Shown: one piece after another, positions 34,744-43,586 of the stretch
Layout: the number at the start of each line of letters is the position of its first letter
How positions within the stretch are numbered: the first letter of the stretch is position 1
Source of the DNA: Francisella uliginis
Lineage (GTDB): Bacteria; Pseudomonadota; Gammaproteobacteria; Francisellales; Francisellaceae
NCBI RefSeq assembly: GCF_001895265.1
Contig: NZ_CP016796.1
Coordinates: forward strand, 2,108,001-2,172,000
Direction: 5' to 3'
Length of the DNA stretch: 64,000 nucleotides
Made by a program: the position numbers and the translations under genes
Notes under the pieces: model-generated
What the model was told of the DNA's origin: nothing
Database searches by the model: none
What the model saw: the letters and a program-made list of their open reading frames with translations, nothing else

Positions 34744-34756
34744 GATAGGATAAAAA

Positions 34757-35167
34757 ATGAAACTCCTTAGAAAACTCTTTTTCATATCACTAGTATCTTG
34801 CTCTTTAATAACATTAAACAGCTGTATACTTGCTGCTGTGGCTGTTGGTGGTGGAACAGTCGCATATATTGATGGAAATTACTCTATGAACATCCAAGGA
34901 GACTATAAGGATGTTTACAAAGCGGCTTTAAAAGCAGTAAAAGAAAATAATGACTTTGTATTAGTTTCTAAAACTATTGATAATACAAATAATAATGCTG
35001 ATATTGAAGGTGCTACAAAAATAGATAGTACTAGCTTCTCTATAGAAATAGAGAAACTTACAAATAATGCCTCAAAGGTTACTATTAAATTTGGTACTTT
35101 TGGGAATCAACAAATGTCATCTACTCTAATGGATCAAATCCAAGCTAACGTACACCAAAAAGCTTAA
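34757..35167 (+). CDS. DUF3568-like lipoprotein 3
   Basis: A 136-residue paralogue with lipobox ITLNSC, closest to lipoprotein 2 (shared MKLL-KL start, DSTSFS-IE and FGTFG-QQMSSTLMDQIQ). The end differs slightly (ANVHQKA). It is separated from gene 2 by 13 bp and from gene 4 by 10 bp, so it belongs to the same transcript. Confidence 0.82.
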   Translation: MKLLRKLFFISLVSCSLITLNSCILAAVAVGGGTVAYIDGNYSMNIQGDYKDVYKAALKAVKENNDFVLVSKTIDNTNNNADIEGATKIDSTSFSIEIEKLTNNASKVTIKFGTFGNQQMSSTLMDQIQANVHQKA

Positions 35168-35432
35168 TACTTATATAATGTACAAAAAATTTCGCCTAAT
35201 AATATTATCTATACTGACTGTTTGTTGCCTAAATAGTTGTGTATTAGCGGTTGTCTTAATTGGTACAGCAGTTGTTGCTGGTGGAACAGTGTATTATATA
35301 AACGGCAACTATATTATAGAAATTCCTCGTGATTTAAGGACTGTATATAATGCTACGATAAAAGCAATACAAAGTAACAGTAAATACTCCCTTAAGGAAA
35401 ATTCATACTCAAAAATATCTGCTGAAATAAAG

Positions 35433-36381
35433 AGACCTCTTGCGAAATACTAATTATTCACCATATATATAGAAAGATTGCTTAAGAGATCCATAAAAAT
35501 GCAAATAAGCTACGCAATATTGTCAAAGAAAGCCAGAATATTTAGAAAACTAACAGGTTTAAAACTAAAACATTTCAATAAAATCTTAACCGATGCCTCA
35601 AAATCCTTAGATGAAGGATTTCCAAGGATTGGCAGAAAGCCAAAAGTTGATAATCATGCAGATAGATTATTGTTAGTTTTAATATATTATCGTTGCTATA
35701 TGACACAAGAATTTTTAGGCTACTTGATAGGATTAGATGAATCAAATGTAAATCGCCTAATTAGACGAGTAGAGTTACTACTAGTTAAAGAAATACATAT
35801 AAAAAAAGATAGAAGCATGACTAATCAAAAAGTAGAAAGACTTTTAATAGATGCAACAGAACAGCCAATCCAGAGACCTAAGAAATTAAAACGAAGAAAG
35901 GCTAACTATTCAGGGAAGAAAAAAAGCCATACACAGAAAGTAGAAATAGCTATCAGTGAAGCAGGTCAAATAGTTAATGTTTCGAAGGTTTATCCAGGCA
36001 GTGTTCATGATATAACTGTTCGCAGAAAATCAGATAAATTAGCTCGTGATGTTGATAAATATTGTGACAATGGCTACCAAGGTATTCAAAATGAATCTAC
36101 TAAAGTAAAACTCCCCTATAAAAAGCCCAAAGGAGGTTCTTTAAGTATAGAGCAGAAGAATTATAATAAATGGCTTAGTAAGATTAGGATTTATGTTGAG
36201 CATAAAATTGCAGAAATTAAAAAGTTTCGTATACTGGGTGAAACCTATAGAAGTTTTGGTAAAAAAGCTAATCTTAGGTTTAATTTAGTGGCTGGAATAG
36301 TTAATTTACAAAACGGATTCTAAAAAGAAAATACCTACTTAGAAATAAAATGCCTCTGAAGTAGTATTTCGCAAGAGGTCT
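35433..36381 (+). mobile_element. IS5-family insertion sequence, copy 2 (949 bp)
   Basis: Same element as at 31118-32066 in the opposite orientation, with the same 20-bp inverted ends. Target duplication AAG at 35430-35432 and 36382-36384. It interrupts the fourth lipoprotein gene. Confidence 0.93.
35499..36323 (+). CDS. IS5-family transposase, copy 2
   Basis: Same 274-aa protein as in copies 1 and 3 (residues 1-274 from the ATG; a TTG start at 35478 is the alternative). The catalytic DDE residues are intact, so the element may be active. Confidence 0.9.
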   Translation: MQISYAILSKKARIFRKLTGLKLKHFNKILTDASKSLDEGFPRIGRKPKVDNHADRLLLVLIYYRCYMTQEFLGYLIGLDESNVNRLIRRVELLLVKEIHIKKDRSMTNQKVERLLIDATEQPIQRPKKLKRRKANYSGKKKSHTQKVEIAISEAGQIVNVSKVYPGSVHDITVRRKSDKLARDVDKYCDNGYQGIQNESTKVKLPYKKPKGGSLSIEQKNYNKWLSKIRIYVEHKIAEIKKFRILGETYRSFGKKANLRFNLVAGIVNLQNGF

Positions 36382-36630
36382 AAGGCTTTTGACTCTAAAA
36401 CAGGTAGTGATATCTCTATAGATTTAACGAGTATAAAAAACCGTACAACTGAAATAAAAATTCGCTATGGAGTTTTAGGAGATGAGAAAAAATCTGCTGA
36501 TTTAGCAAATGAAATAACGAAAAATATCAACTAATCAACTATTGTTTTATTTTTTCCTAAACTTTTCCTTTTTAATTAGATTTAAAAATGTATAATTTGT
36601 GGCAATAGTTATGTCAAGTTTAATTTTCCC

Positions 36631-38025
36631 ATGAGCAATAAGGTATTAGATAGATATTACACAAATAACAGACATATTTGGGTGCTAGTTTTATCTGGTG
36701 CTCTTATAGGTATTATGATTGGCTTGATAGCGACTTCCTTTCAGCTACTTTTAGATTTAATATCATCATATAAAAAAGTGCTTTTTTCACTTTGTGGTGG
36801 TAATACTATACTACAAGTCTTAATATCGATATCAATCACTACAGCGATGGTAATAATATCTGTACTTATTGTCAAAAGATTTGCTAAAGAAGCTGGTGGA
36901 AGTGGTATTCAGGAAGTTGAAGGGACTCTAAAAGGTTGTAGAAAATTACGCAAACGCGTAGTTCCTGTAAAATTTGTCAGTGGACTTTTTTCATTGGGTT
37001 CTGGTCTAAGCTTAGGTAAAGAAGGACCTTCAATTCACATGGCAGCAGCCATCGCACAATTCTTTGTTGATAAATTTAAGTTAACTAAAAAATATGCTAA
37101 TGCTGTTATATCAGCTGGTGCTGGCGCTGGTCTAGCAGCAGCCTTTAATACACCTCTATCCGGAATAGTCTTTGTAATAGAGGAAATGAATAGAAAATTT
37201 AGATTCAGTGTATCTGCGATTAAATGTGTCATTGTAGCATGTATCATGAGTACTGTTGTCTCTAGAGCTATAATGGGTAATCCACCAGCTATAAGAGTTG
37301 AAACATTTAGTTCAGTACCGCAAAACACTCTTTGGCTTTTTGTTGTTTTAGGTATTGTCTTTGGATACTTTGGATTATTATTTAATAAATCTCTGATTAA
37401 AGTTGCTAACTTCTTCTCGAATGGCTCAAAGAAAAGATATTGGACTCTTGTTGTAATTGTCTGTGTAATATTTGGTACAGGAGTGGTTCTTGCTCCTAAT
37501 GCTGTCGGTGGTGGATATGTGGTTATAGCAAATGCTCTTGATTATAACCTTTCTATTAAAATGTTACTTCTTGTGTTTGCATTGCGTTTCGCTGGTGTAA
37601 TTTTCTCTTATGGTACTGGTGTTACAGGTGGCATATTTGCTCCGATGATTGCACTAGGCACTATTTTTGGGCTTGCTTATGGGCTTGCTGTAAATCAACT
37701 TTTCCCTCAATATAATGTTGAGGCTGGTGTTTTTGCTGTTGCTGGAATGAGCGCATTATTTACTGCTACAGTTGGAGCTCCGTTAACAGGTATCACTCTT
37801 GTAATTGAAATGACTTGGAACTACCAATTATTACTACCTCTTATGATAACTTGTCTTAGTGCATCAATGCTGACATATATTCATCATCAAAAACCAATAT
37901 ATGATACTCTACTAAGACGAACTATCTCAAATGAAAGAAAGCAAGAGGAGAAGTTAAAGAATGAGCGAAATCAAAAACAAACTCCAGATACTTCAGAGCA
38001 AGCTATCTCAAAAGAAGAATTATAA
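36631..38025 (+). CDS. clcA: ClC-type chloride channel/antiporter
   Basis: A 464-residue ClC protein. Its ion-site segments are GGSGIQEVEG (a GSGIP variant), LGKEGPSIHM and GTGVTGGIFAPM, with the Glu of GKEGP as gating glutamate. The first helix region begins near residue 15. ClC antiporters exchange Cl- for H+ and help in acid resistance. There is a ~40-residue polar tail without a CBS domain. The 3' end overlaps the next gene by 65 bp. Confidence 0.9.
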   Translation: MSNKVLDRYYTNNRHIWVLVLSGALIGIMIGLIATSFQLLLDLISSYKKVLFSLCGGNTILQVLISISITTAMVIISVLIVKRFAKEAGGSGIQEVEGTLKGCRKLRKRVVPVKFVSGLFSLGSGLSLGKEGPSIHMAAAIAQFFVDKFKLTKKYANAVISAGAGAGLAAAFNTPLSGIVFVIEEMNRKFRFSVSAIKCVIVACIMSTVVSRAIMGNPPAIRVETFSSVPQNTLWLFVVLGIVFGYFGLLFNKSLIKVANFFSNGSKKRYWTLVVIVCVIFGTGVVLAPNAVGGGYVVIANALDYNLSIKMLLLVFALRFAGVIFSYGTGVTGGIFAPMIALGTIFGLAYGLAVNQLFPQYNVEAGVFAVAGMSALFTATVGAPLTGITLVIEMTWNYQLLLPLMITCLSASMLTYIHHQKPIYDTLLRRTISNERKQEEKLKNERNQKQTPDTSEQAISKEEL

Positions 38026-39466
38026 TCACGCAATCTCTTTAATGCACTGGGACCTGGAAACAGAGGCTCCCAAAAACTCAATAAAAACCACATCAGAAGT
38101 TCTTGGTTTTCTTAGTGAAAAGGTCTACGAGACTGTCAATAATAATGAGCTTGATAACTGTTTAGATTTTTTAAATAAAGATTATGCCGAACTTGATGAG
38201 ATTAATAAGAGAATTGTATATCTAACTACTAAAGAGAAAGATAAGCTTAACAAAATACCAAAACATGAGTATGTAGAATACAACAAACTCTTATCTCAAG
38301 CACAAAGCATTTGGGCAGAGGCTCGCGAAAACAATAATTTTGAAATGTTTGCACCATTTCTAGAAAAAATAATAAGCTATCAGAAAAAATATATAAAACG
38401 GATAGGATATTCTGAGCATCCTTATGATGTACTACTAGATGAATATGAAGAAGGAATGACTGTTGCTAAGTTAGAACCTTTTTTTAATAGCCTAAAAGAA
38501 AATATAGTGCCATTATTAGAGAAAATCAAATCAACTAAGCAGGTCGATACTACATATATTGATCAAAACTATAATATTGAAAAGCAAAAAAAATATTCTC
38601 ATAAAATTGCAAAACAACTAGGGTTTAATTTTGAAAGTGGCGTTTTAAAAGAAAGTGCTCACCCATTTACACTAAATTTCAATAAATATGACGTTAGGAT
38701 GACTACTCGTTACATAGAAAACCTTTTCACATCATCATTGTTTAGTACGATTCATGAAACAGGGCATGCAATGTACGAGCAGAATATTGGTGATGATATT
38801 TATAATACAATTCTTGGCACAGGTGTGAGCCTAGGAGTGCACGAGTCACAATCACGCTTTTATGAAAACCTGGTTGGTAAAAATAAATCCTTCTGGAAGG
38901 CTAACTATACAGACCTTCAACAGGCATTTCCAGAGAACCTCAAAAAAGTCGATATTGATGATTTTTATAAAGCGATAAATAAAGTTAGTCCAAGTCTAAT
39001 CCGTGTAGAAGCTGATGAACTAACTTATTCACTACACATACTTGTGCGTTTTGAAATAGAAAAAGAAATTTTTGAAAAAGATATACCTGTTAAAGAACTG
39101 CCAAAACTTTGGAACGATAAATATCAAAAATACCTAGGAATTAGTTCTGATAATTATACTAATGGTATATTACAAGATGTTCACTGGGCTGCTGGATTAT
39201 TTGGTTATTTCCCAACATATGCTCTAGGTAGTGCCTATGCTTCTCAGATATTCCATTATATGGATAAGAAGTTTGATGTTAATCAAGCAATAGAGGAAAA
39301 CAATCTAAATTTAGTTCTTAAATTTTTAAATGAGAATATCCATAAGTTTGGTAGTCTAAAACCTGCCAATAAAGTGATACATAATATGTGTGGCGAATAC
39401 TTAAATGCAAAATACTATATTGAGTACCTAAAGAACAAATTTTCTGATATTTATAAACTTAAATAA
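37961..39466 (+). CDS. M32 family carboxypeptidase (Taq type)
   Basis: A 501-residue metallocarboxypeptidase. The zinc site is HETGH (265-269), with the downstream Glu in GVHESQSRFYENLVG, and the family motifs DVRMTTRY and IRVEADELTYSLHI are present. It removes C-terminal residues from peptides in the cytoplasm. The start lies within the end of clcA in another frame; the conserved N-terminal HWDLETEAP supports the longer reading. Confidence 0.92.
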   Translation: MSEIKNKLQILQSKLSQKKNYNHAISLMHWDLETEAPKNSIKTTSEVLGFLSEKVYETVNNNELDNCLDFLNKDYAELDEINKRIVYLTTKEKDKLNKIPKHEYVEYNKLLSQAQSIWAEARENNNFEMFAPFLEKIISYQKKYIKRIGYSEHPYDVLLDEYEEGMTVAKLEPFFNSLKENIVPLLEKIKSTKQVDTTYIDQNYNIEKQKKYSHKIAKQLGFNFESGVLKESAHPFTLNFNKYDVRMTTRYIENLFTSSLFSTIHETGHAMYEQNIGDDIYNTILGTGVSLGVHESQSRFYENLVGKNKSFWKANYTDLQQAFPENLKKVDIDDFYKAINKVSPSLIRVEADELTYSLHILVRFEIEKEIFEKDIPVKELPKLWNDKYQKYLGISSDNYTNGILQDVHWAAGLFGYFPTYALGSAYASQIFHYMDKKFDVNQAIEENNLNLVLKFLNENIHKFGSLKPANKVIHNMCGEYLNAKYYIEYLKNKFSDIYKLK

Positions 39467-39555
39467 TTTTAATCTTAGCACATCATCTACCCTAGCCTTT
39501 GAGCAAAATATTAGCGATAATATAAGCAATAAAATTAATTAGCTATATATTTATA

Positions 39556-40749
39556 ATGTCAAAACTAAATGCTTATTTTGGTGAATTTGGAGGTCAGTTT
39601 GTGCCTCAGCTACTTGTTCCAGCTCTTGAGCAACTTGAGCAAGAATTCATAAAGGCACAAAATGATGAAGCTTTTAAAAAGGAATTTAAAGAACTTCTAC
39701 AAGAGTATGCAGGTCGCCCAACAGCTCTAACACTAACAAAAAACCTAGTTAAAAGTACTAAAACTAAACTATATCTTAAAAGAGAAGACTTACTTCATGG
39801 TGGCGCTCATAAGACTAATCAAGTTTTAGGTCAAGCTCTTCTTGCTAAGAGAATGGGTAAGAAAGAAATCATTGCTGAAACTGGTGCTGGTCAACATGGG
39901 GTAGCTACAGCATTAGCATGTGCTCTATTAGATCTAAAATGTAAGGTTTACATGGGTGCAAAAGATGTTGAGCGTCAAAATCCAAATGTCTTTAGGATGA
40001 GACTTATGGGTGCTGAGGTAATACCTGTTCATAGTGGCTCAGCAACACTAAAAGATGCTTGTAATGAAGCTCTAAGAGACTGGTCTGAAAGTTATAGTAG
40101 AGCACACTACTTACTTGGTACTGCCGCAGGCCCTCACCCTTTCCCTACTATTGTTAGAGAGTTCCAAAGAATCATTGGTGAAGAGACTAAACAGCAAATT
40201 TTAGCAAAAGAAGGTAAGCTTCCTGATGCAATAATAGCTTGTGTAGGTGGTGGCTCAAACGCTATAGGTATATTTGCTGACTTTATTGATGAAGAGAATG
40301 TTAAACTTATTGGAGTAGAACCAGCAGGCAAAGGGATAGATACAAATCAGCATGGAGCACCTCTCAAGCATGGTAAGACAGGTATTTTCTTTGGAATGAA
40401 AGCTCCTCTAATGCAGGACACTAATGGCCAAATAGAAGAGTCTTATTCAGTATCTGCAGGACTAGATTTTCCTTCTGTTGGACCTCAACATGCATATTTA
40501 CAATCAATTGGACGAGCTGAATATGTCTCAGCTACAGATGATGAGGCACTAGATGCATTTAAACTTCTATGTCGTAAAGAAGGTATTATCCCAGCATTAG
40601 AATCTTCCCACGCTCTTGCATATGCTCTAAAGCTTGCTTTTGAAAATCCTAATAAAGAACAGACACTTATTGTAAACCTCTCTGGACGTGGTGATAAGGA
40701 TATCTTCACAGTTCATGATATTTTGAAACAAAAAGGGGAGGTGCAATAA
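39556..40749 (+). CDS. trpB: tryptophan synthase beta chain
   Basis: A 397-residue PLP enzyme. The PLP lysine is Lys86 in HGGAHKTNQ, the phosphate loop is GGGSNAIG, and [11 protein letters not shown] is the substrate loop. It joins indole and serine to tryptophan. Its TAA overlaps the trpA ATG by one base, so the two are coupled. No attenuator-like leader is seen in the short region before it. Confidence 0.97.
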   Translation: MSKLNAYFGEFGGQFVPQLLVPALEQLEQEFIKAQNDEAFKKEFKELLQEYAGRPTALTLTKNLVKSTKTKLYLKREDLLHGGAHKTNQVLGQALLAKRMGKKEIIAETGAGQHGVATALACALLDLKCKVYMGAKDVERQNPNVFRMRLMGAEVIPVHSGSATLKDACNEALRDWSESYSRAHYLLGTAAGPHPFPTIVREFQRIIGEETKQQILAKEGKLPDAIIACVGGGSNAIGIFADFIDEENVKLIGVEPAGKGIDTNQHGAPLKHGKTGIFFGMKAPLMQDTNGQIEESYSVSAGLDFPSVGPQHAYLQSIGRAEYVSATDDEALDAFKLLCRKEGIIPALESSHALAYALKLAFENPNKEQTLIVNLSGRGDKDIFTVHDILKQKGEVQ

Positions 40750-41555
40750 TGAGTCGTTATAATAATTTATTTGAGAAATTAAAATCTAAGAATGAAGGCG
40801 CTTTTATCCCGTTTGTAACAATCGGTGATCCCAATAAAGATTTATCCTTTGAAATCATAGATACCTTAGTTCAATCTGGTGCCGATGCTCTAGAGTTAGG
40901 AATACCATTTTCTGACCCTTTAGCAGATGGACCAACTATACAAGAAGCAAATATCAGAGCATTAGACAGTGGCATTACTCCTGATGATTGTTTTGAGATT
41001 TTGACTAAAATCAGGAATAAATACCAAGATATTCCTATAGGTCTACTTTTATATGCAAACCTTGTCTATGCAAACGGTATAGAAAATTTTTATAAAAAAT
41101 GTCTAAATGCTGGTGTTGACTCTATACTTATAGCTGATGTACCAGCTCATGAATCTAAAGAGTTTCGTGATATTGCTGAAAAAATTGGTATCTCGCAAAT
41201 ATTTATTGCTCCTCCTGATGCTGATAAAAACTTATTAAAACAGGTATCTCAACTTGGTAGTGGCTATACTTATCTTCTTTCAAGGGTTGGTGTAACCGGA
41301 GCAGAGACTGTTGCAAATATGCCTGTTGAAGATGTGCTTAAGAAACTCAAGGAATATAATGCTCCAGAACCAATACTTGGCTTTGGAATCTCAACCCCAG
41401 AACAAGTAGCTAAAGCAATAAAGGCTGGTGCTTCTGGAGCAATATCAGGATCTGCAACAGTCAAAATAATTCAAAATAATTTATCTGATAAAGATGAAAT
41501 GCTTAAACAACTTAGTTGTTTTGTTAAAGAAATGAAATCAAAAACAACAAAGTAG
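40749..41555 (+). CDS. trpA: tryptophan synthase alpha chain
   Basis: A 268-residue TIM barrel. Catalytic Glu49 and Asp60 lie in [15 protein letters not shown], and the flexible loop 6 is [10 protein letters not shown]. It cleaves indole-3-glycerol phosphate and channels indole to TrpB. AGGGGAGGTG at the trpB end is its ribosome binding site. Confidence 0.97.
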   Translation: MSRYNNLFEKLKSKNEGAFIPFVTIGDPNKDLSFEIIDTLVQSGADALELGIPFSDPLADGPTIQEANIRALDSGITPDDCFEILTKIRNKYQDIPIGLLLYANLVYANGIENFYKKCLNAGVDSILIADVPAHESKEFRDIAEKIGISQIFIAPPDADKNLLKQVSQLGSGYTYLLSRVGVTGAETVANMPVEDVLKKLKEYNAPEPILGFGISTPEQVAKAIKAGASGAISGSATVKIIQNNLSDKDEMLKQLSCFVKEMKSKTTK

Positions 41556-41630
41556 CAAAACAGATTTTGTTTTAGTCATAATCTAAACTAGCTACTGGCT
41601 CAAACAAGTTATAAAAAATAAAAAGTATCT

Positions 41631-41780
41631 TTATTTATTTTTCTTCTGTAATTGATTACCTAAGTTATGCTCATCTTCAAGGTTAATCATACCTTCATCC
41701 TCACCAACCAAAGGCTGTTGAGTTAATCTAAGACCTTTTTCATGTCTCTTAATCTTGAGTATTTTTAGAGAAATCTGACT
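41631..41780 (-). pseudogene. C-terminal gene remnant next to an IS element
   Basis: An open stretch on the minus strand encodes LKIKRHEKGLRLTQQPL and GEDEGMINLEDEHNLG, ending in a basic QLQKKNK tail. It has no start codon or ribosome binding site and its frame closes upstream at 41781, before the IS5-like transposase gene. It looks like the tail of a gene cut by the insertion. I do not recognise the protein. The rest of 41556-41843 holds only a hairpin. Confidence 0.45.
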
Positions 41781-41800
41781 TTAAAATCCTTATTTTGTGT

Positions 41801-41829
41801 TTCATATCGGCATTTTGTACCGATATGAA
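41801..41829. repeat. perfect 10-bp hairpin
   Basis: TTCATATCGG and CCGATATGAA form a perfect 10-bp stem around the loop CATTTTGTA, 14 bp from the end of the IS5-like transposase gene. It has no strong T-run on either side. It may belong to the end of the element or limit read-through transcription. Confidence 0.5.
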
Positions 41830-41843
41830 TACACCTATCCTAG

Positions 41844-42836
41844 TTAAGCCATTAAATTGACAGCTTTTAATGCGTTAAAACATATAGCTTTTAACAAAGC
41901 TTGTGCATTTACTTTTACTGTAGAGAAGTAACTAGCTCTAGTAAAGTTAAACTTTCTTTTCATCGTGCCAAAGCATTGTTCAACCTTATATCTAACTTTA
42001 GATATAAGAATGTTTCGTAATTTTTGTCTCTTAGTTAGTGGTTTATTTCTAACTGCTTTTTTAAGTACACGATTATTAATTTTGTTAGCTTTTAGTAATT
42101 CTCTATTAGCAGCAGTATCATATGCCTTATCTGCTAATAACTGTTTACAGTTAATATCTTCTAACATTGTTTCTAATCTATGAGCCTCATAGACTTCTGC
42201 TGACTCTGTATGTATTGTTTGTATGAAACCATACTTATCATCTACACTAGCAAAAACTTTATAGCCATAATGACTCTTATTACCTTTCTTAATCCATCTT
42301 GCATCTACATCTTTACCATATGAAATATCAGGAATAGAGGTTTTGTCTTCTTTTCTATCTTCTACTGGATTATCCATATGCTTATTAGGTCTGCCTGCAG
42401 ATTCAACTAAGGTAGCATCTATAATTGCACCTTTGGCATTATTTATCGATAAGCCTAATGCTTCTAGCTGTTTGTTAAATTCTTTAAGTAGCCTTTTATA
42501 TTTTTTCTTTTCTATTAATAAGTTTCTGAACTTATTAATAGTACTATAATCAGGTAAGTTAGACGTTGGCGTAAAACCTGTGAAATACATGAAATCAATT
42601 CTTAGCCTTAAACTAGATGCTAATTCTCTATCGCTTAGACTATACCACTGCCCTAGTAACAAAAGTTTAAACATCATTATACTATCATAGGCGGGTCTAC
42701 CTTGCCTTGTCATATCTTGAGTATAGATACCTTTAAGTGTTTTCCTAAACTTTTCAAAGGTAACTAACTTGTTTAGCTTTACAAACTTATTATCACTACC
42801 TAATGATTCTTCTAATCCTAAAAAGAAAAAATCCAT
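41844..42836 (-). CDS. IS5-family transposase (DUF772 + DDE_1 type, ISFtu2-like)
   Basis: A 330-residue transposase of the IS5 type, different from the three 949-bp copies. The N-terminal DUF772-like part has RQGRPAYDSIMMFKLLLLGQWYSLSDRELA and the catalytic part has IIDATLVESAG, KSHYGYKVFASVD, LADKAYDTAANR and the Glu in KVRYKVEQCFGTMKRKF. Francisella ISFtu2 is an IS5-family element of this kind, but I could not confirm identity or find the inverted ends. The gene appears intact. Confidence 0.85.
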   Translation of the reverse strand: MDFFFLGLEESLGSDNKFVKLNKLVTFEKFRKTLKGIYTQDMTRQGRPAYDSIMMFKLLLLGQWYSLSDRELASSLRLRIDFMYFTGFTPTSNLPDYSTINKFRNLLIEKKKYKRLLKEFNKQLEALGLSINNAKGAIIDATLVESAGRPNKHMDNPVEDRKEDKTSIPDISYGKDVDARWIKKGNKSHYGYKVFASVDDKYGFIQTIHTESAEVYEAHRLETMLEDINCKQLLADKAYDTAANRELLKANKINNRVLKKAVRNKPLTKRQKLRNILISKVRYKVEQCFGTMKRKFNFTRASYFSTVKVNAQALLKAICFNALKAVNLMA

Positions 42837-42892
42837 AACTGTTAAAATATAAATATCTACTGCTATAGCTATATTTTACAAAATTCATAAAT

Positions 42893-43186
42893 TTATTGGC
42901 AGATTAAATCAACAGTCTTAACCATTTGATTAGTAATATCAAAATCAGTTTCTATTTTATCGATAAGGTGAGAACCTGTAGCTTCAAAGTGATCTTTTTT
43001 AAATTTTTTCCAATCGTTATCTGTCTGGAATATATACTTACAGGCTTCTTCTATAAAATGAGATTTATCTTCAATCTTTGCCCACTTTAGATATTCTTGT
43101 AACTCAGCAACCACACTTTCATCAATATCTAAATGTAGAGCCTCTTTATTTTCTTTCTCTTTTTCTCTATCTTTTATGAGTGACAT
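42893..43186 (-). CDS. small RHH-like DNA-binding protein
   Basis: A 97-residue protein from the ATG at 43186, supported by AAAGGAGT 5 nt upstream; the longer frame to 43246 lacks a ribosome binding site. After a charged N-terminus, LHLDIDESVVAELQEYLKWAKIEDKSHFIEEACKYIF reads as a beta strand followed by two helices, as in ribbon-helix-helix repressors and antitoxins. No toxin gene is adjacent; the IS5-like element sits directly downstream and may have removed it. A short inverted repeat ACCA-N3-TGGT in its promoter (43224-43234) could be its operator. Confidence 0.6.
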   Translation of the reverse strand: MSLIKDREKEKENKEALHLDIDESVVAELQEYLKWAKIEDKSHFIEEACKYIFQTDNDWKKFKKDHFEATGSHLIDKIETDFDITNQMVKTVDLICQ

Positions 43187-43246
43187 ATTGACTCCTTTTA
43201 TGTTGGTATTGTAGTTATATTTTACCAAAATGGTATAAATTAACAA

Positions 43247-43520
43247 AAGTCACACCATAATCTTTAATATTTTTTTAGATTTTCTTTCAAAAAAGATTTA
43301 TACATTTCTCTTTTTAAAACAGAATTTACTCAGCATAGACAAAAGATATTTTGAGTATAGAAAAGTTATATACTCTATAAACCAATCGGCATATTAAATT
43401 TAGAATTTTAATAGATTTGCAACAATATTACTTAAATAAATTTAATAAATCTATAACAACACTATCTAACAATATAGATAATCTTATATGTATATTTTTT
43501 CTAATAAAAATAACTTATTC
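43247..43520. other. intergenic region before clpB
   Basis: Strongly AT-rich with no convincing open frame on either strand. It separates the RHH-like gene from the sigma-32 promoter of clpB. Confidence 0.4.
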
Positions 43521-43547
43521 CTTGAAAAAATAATTAACGCCCCTAGA
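43521..43547 (+). promoter_or_regulatory. sigma-32 heat-shock promoter of clpB
   Basis: CTTGAAA (43521-43527), a short spacer and CCCCTAGA (43540-43547) match the RpoH consensus (CTTGAAA / CCCCATNT), about 40 bp upstream of the clpB ATG. Heat-shock control of ClpB is established in gamma-proteobacteria. Confidence 0.75.
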
Positions 43548-43586
43548 TATATAGTACATAATTTTTTATTAAGGGGAAATTAAGTA

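Larger units (their letters stand above)
35178..36534 (+). pseudogene. DUF3568-like lipoprotein 4, broken by an insertion sequence
   Basis: The N-terminal part (35178-35432) encodes a lipoprotein signal with lipobox CCLNSC and the paralogue core to SKISAEIK. The C-terminal part resumes after the element as AFDSKTGSDISIDLTS and ends NEITKNIN at 36534. Removing the 949-bp element and one AAG copy gives a 134-aa frame, matching the 131-136 aa of its paralogues. It is the most diverged of the four. Confidence 0.85.
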
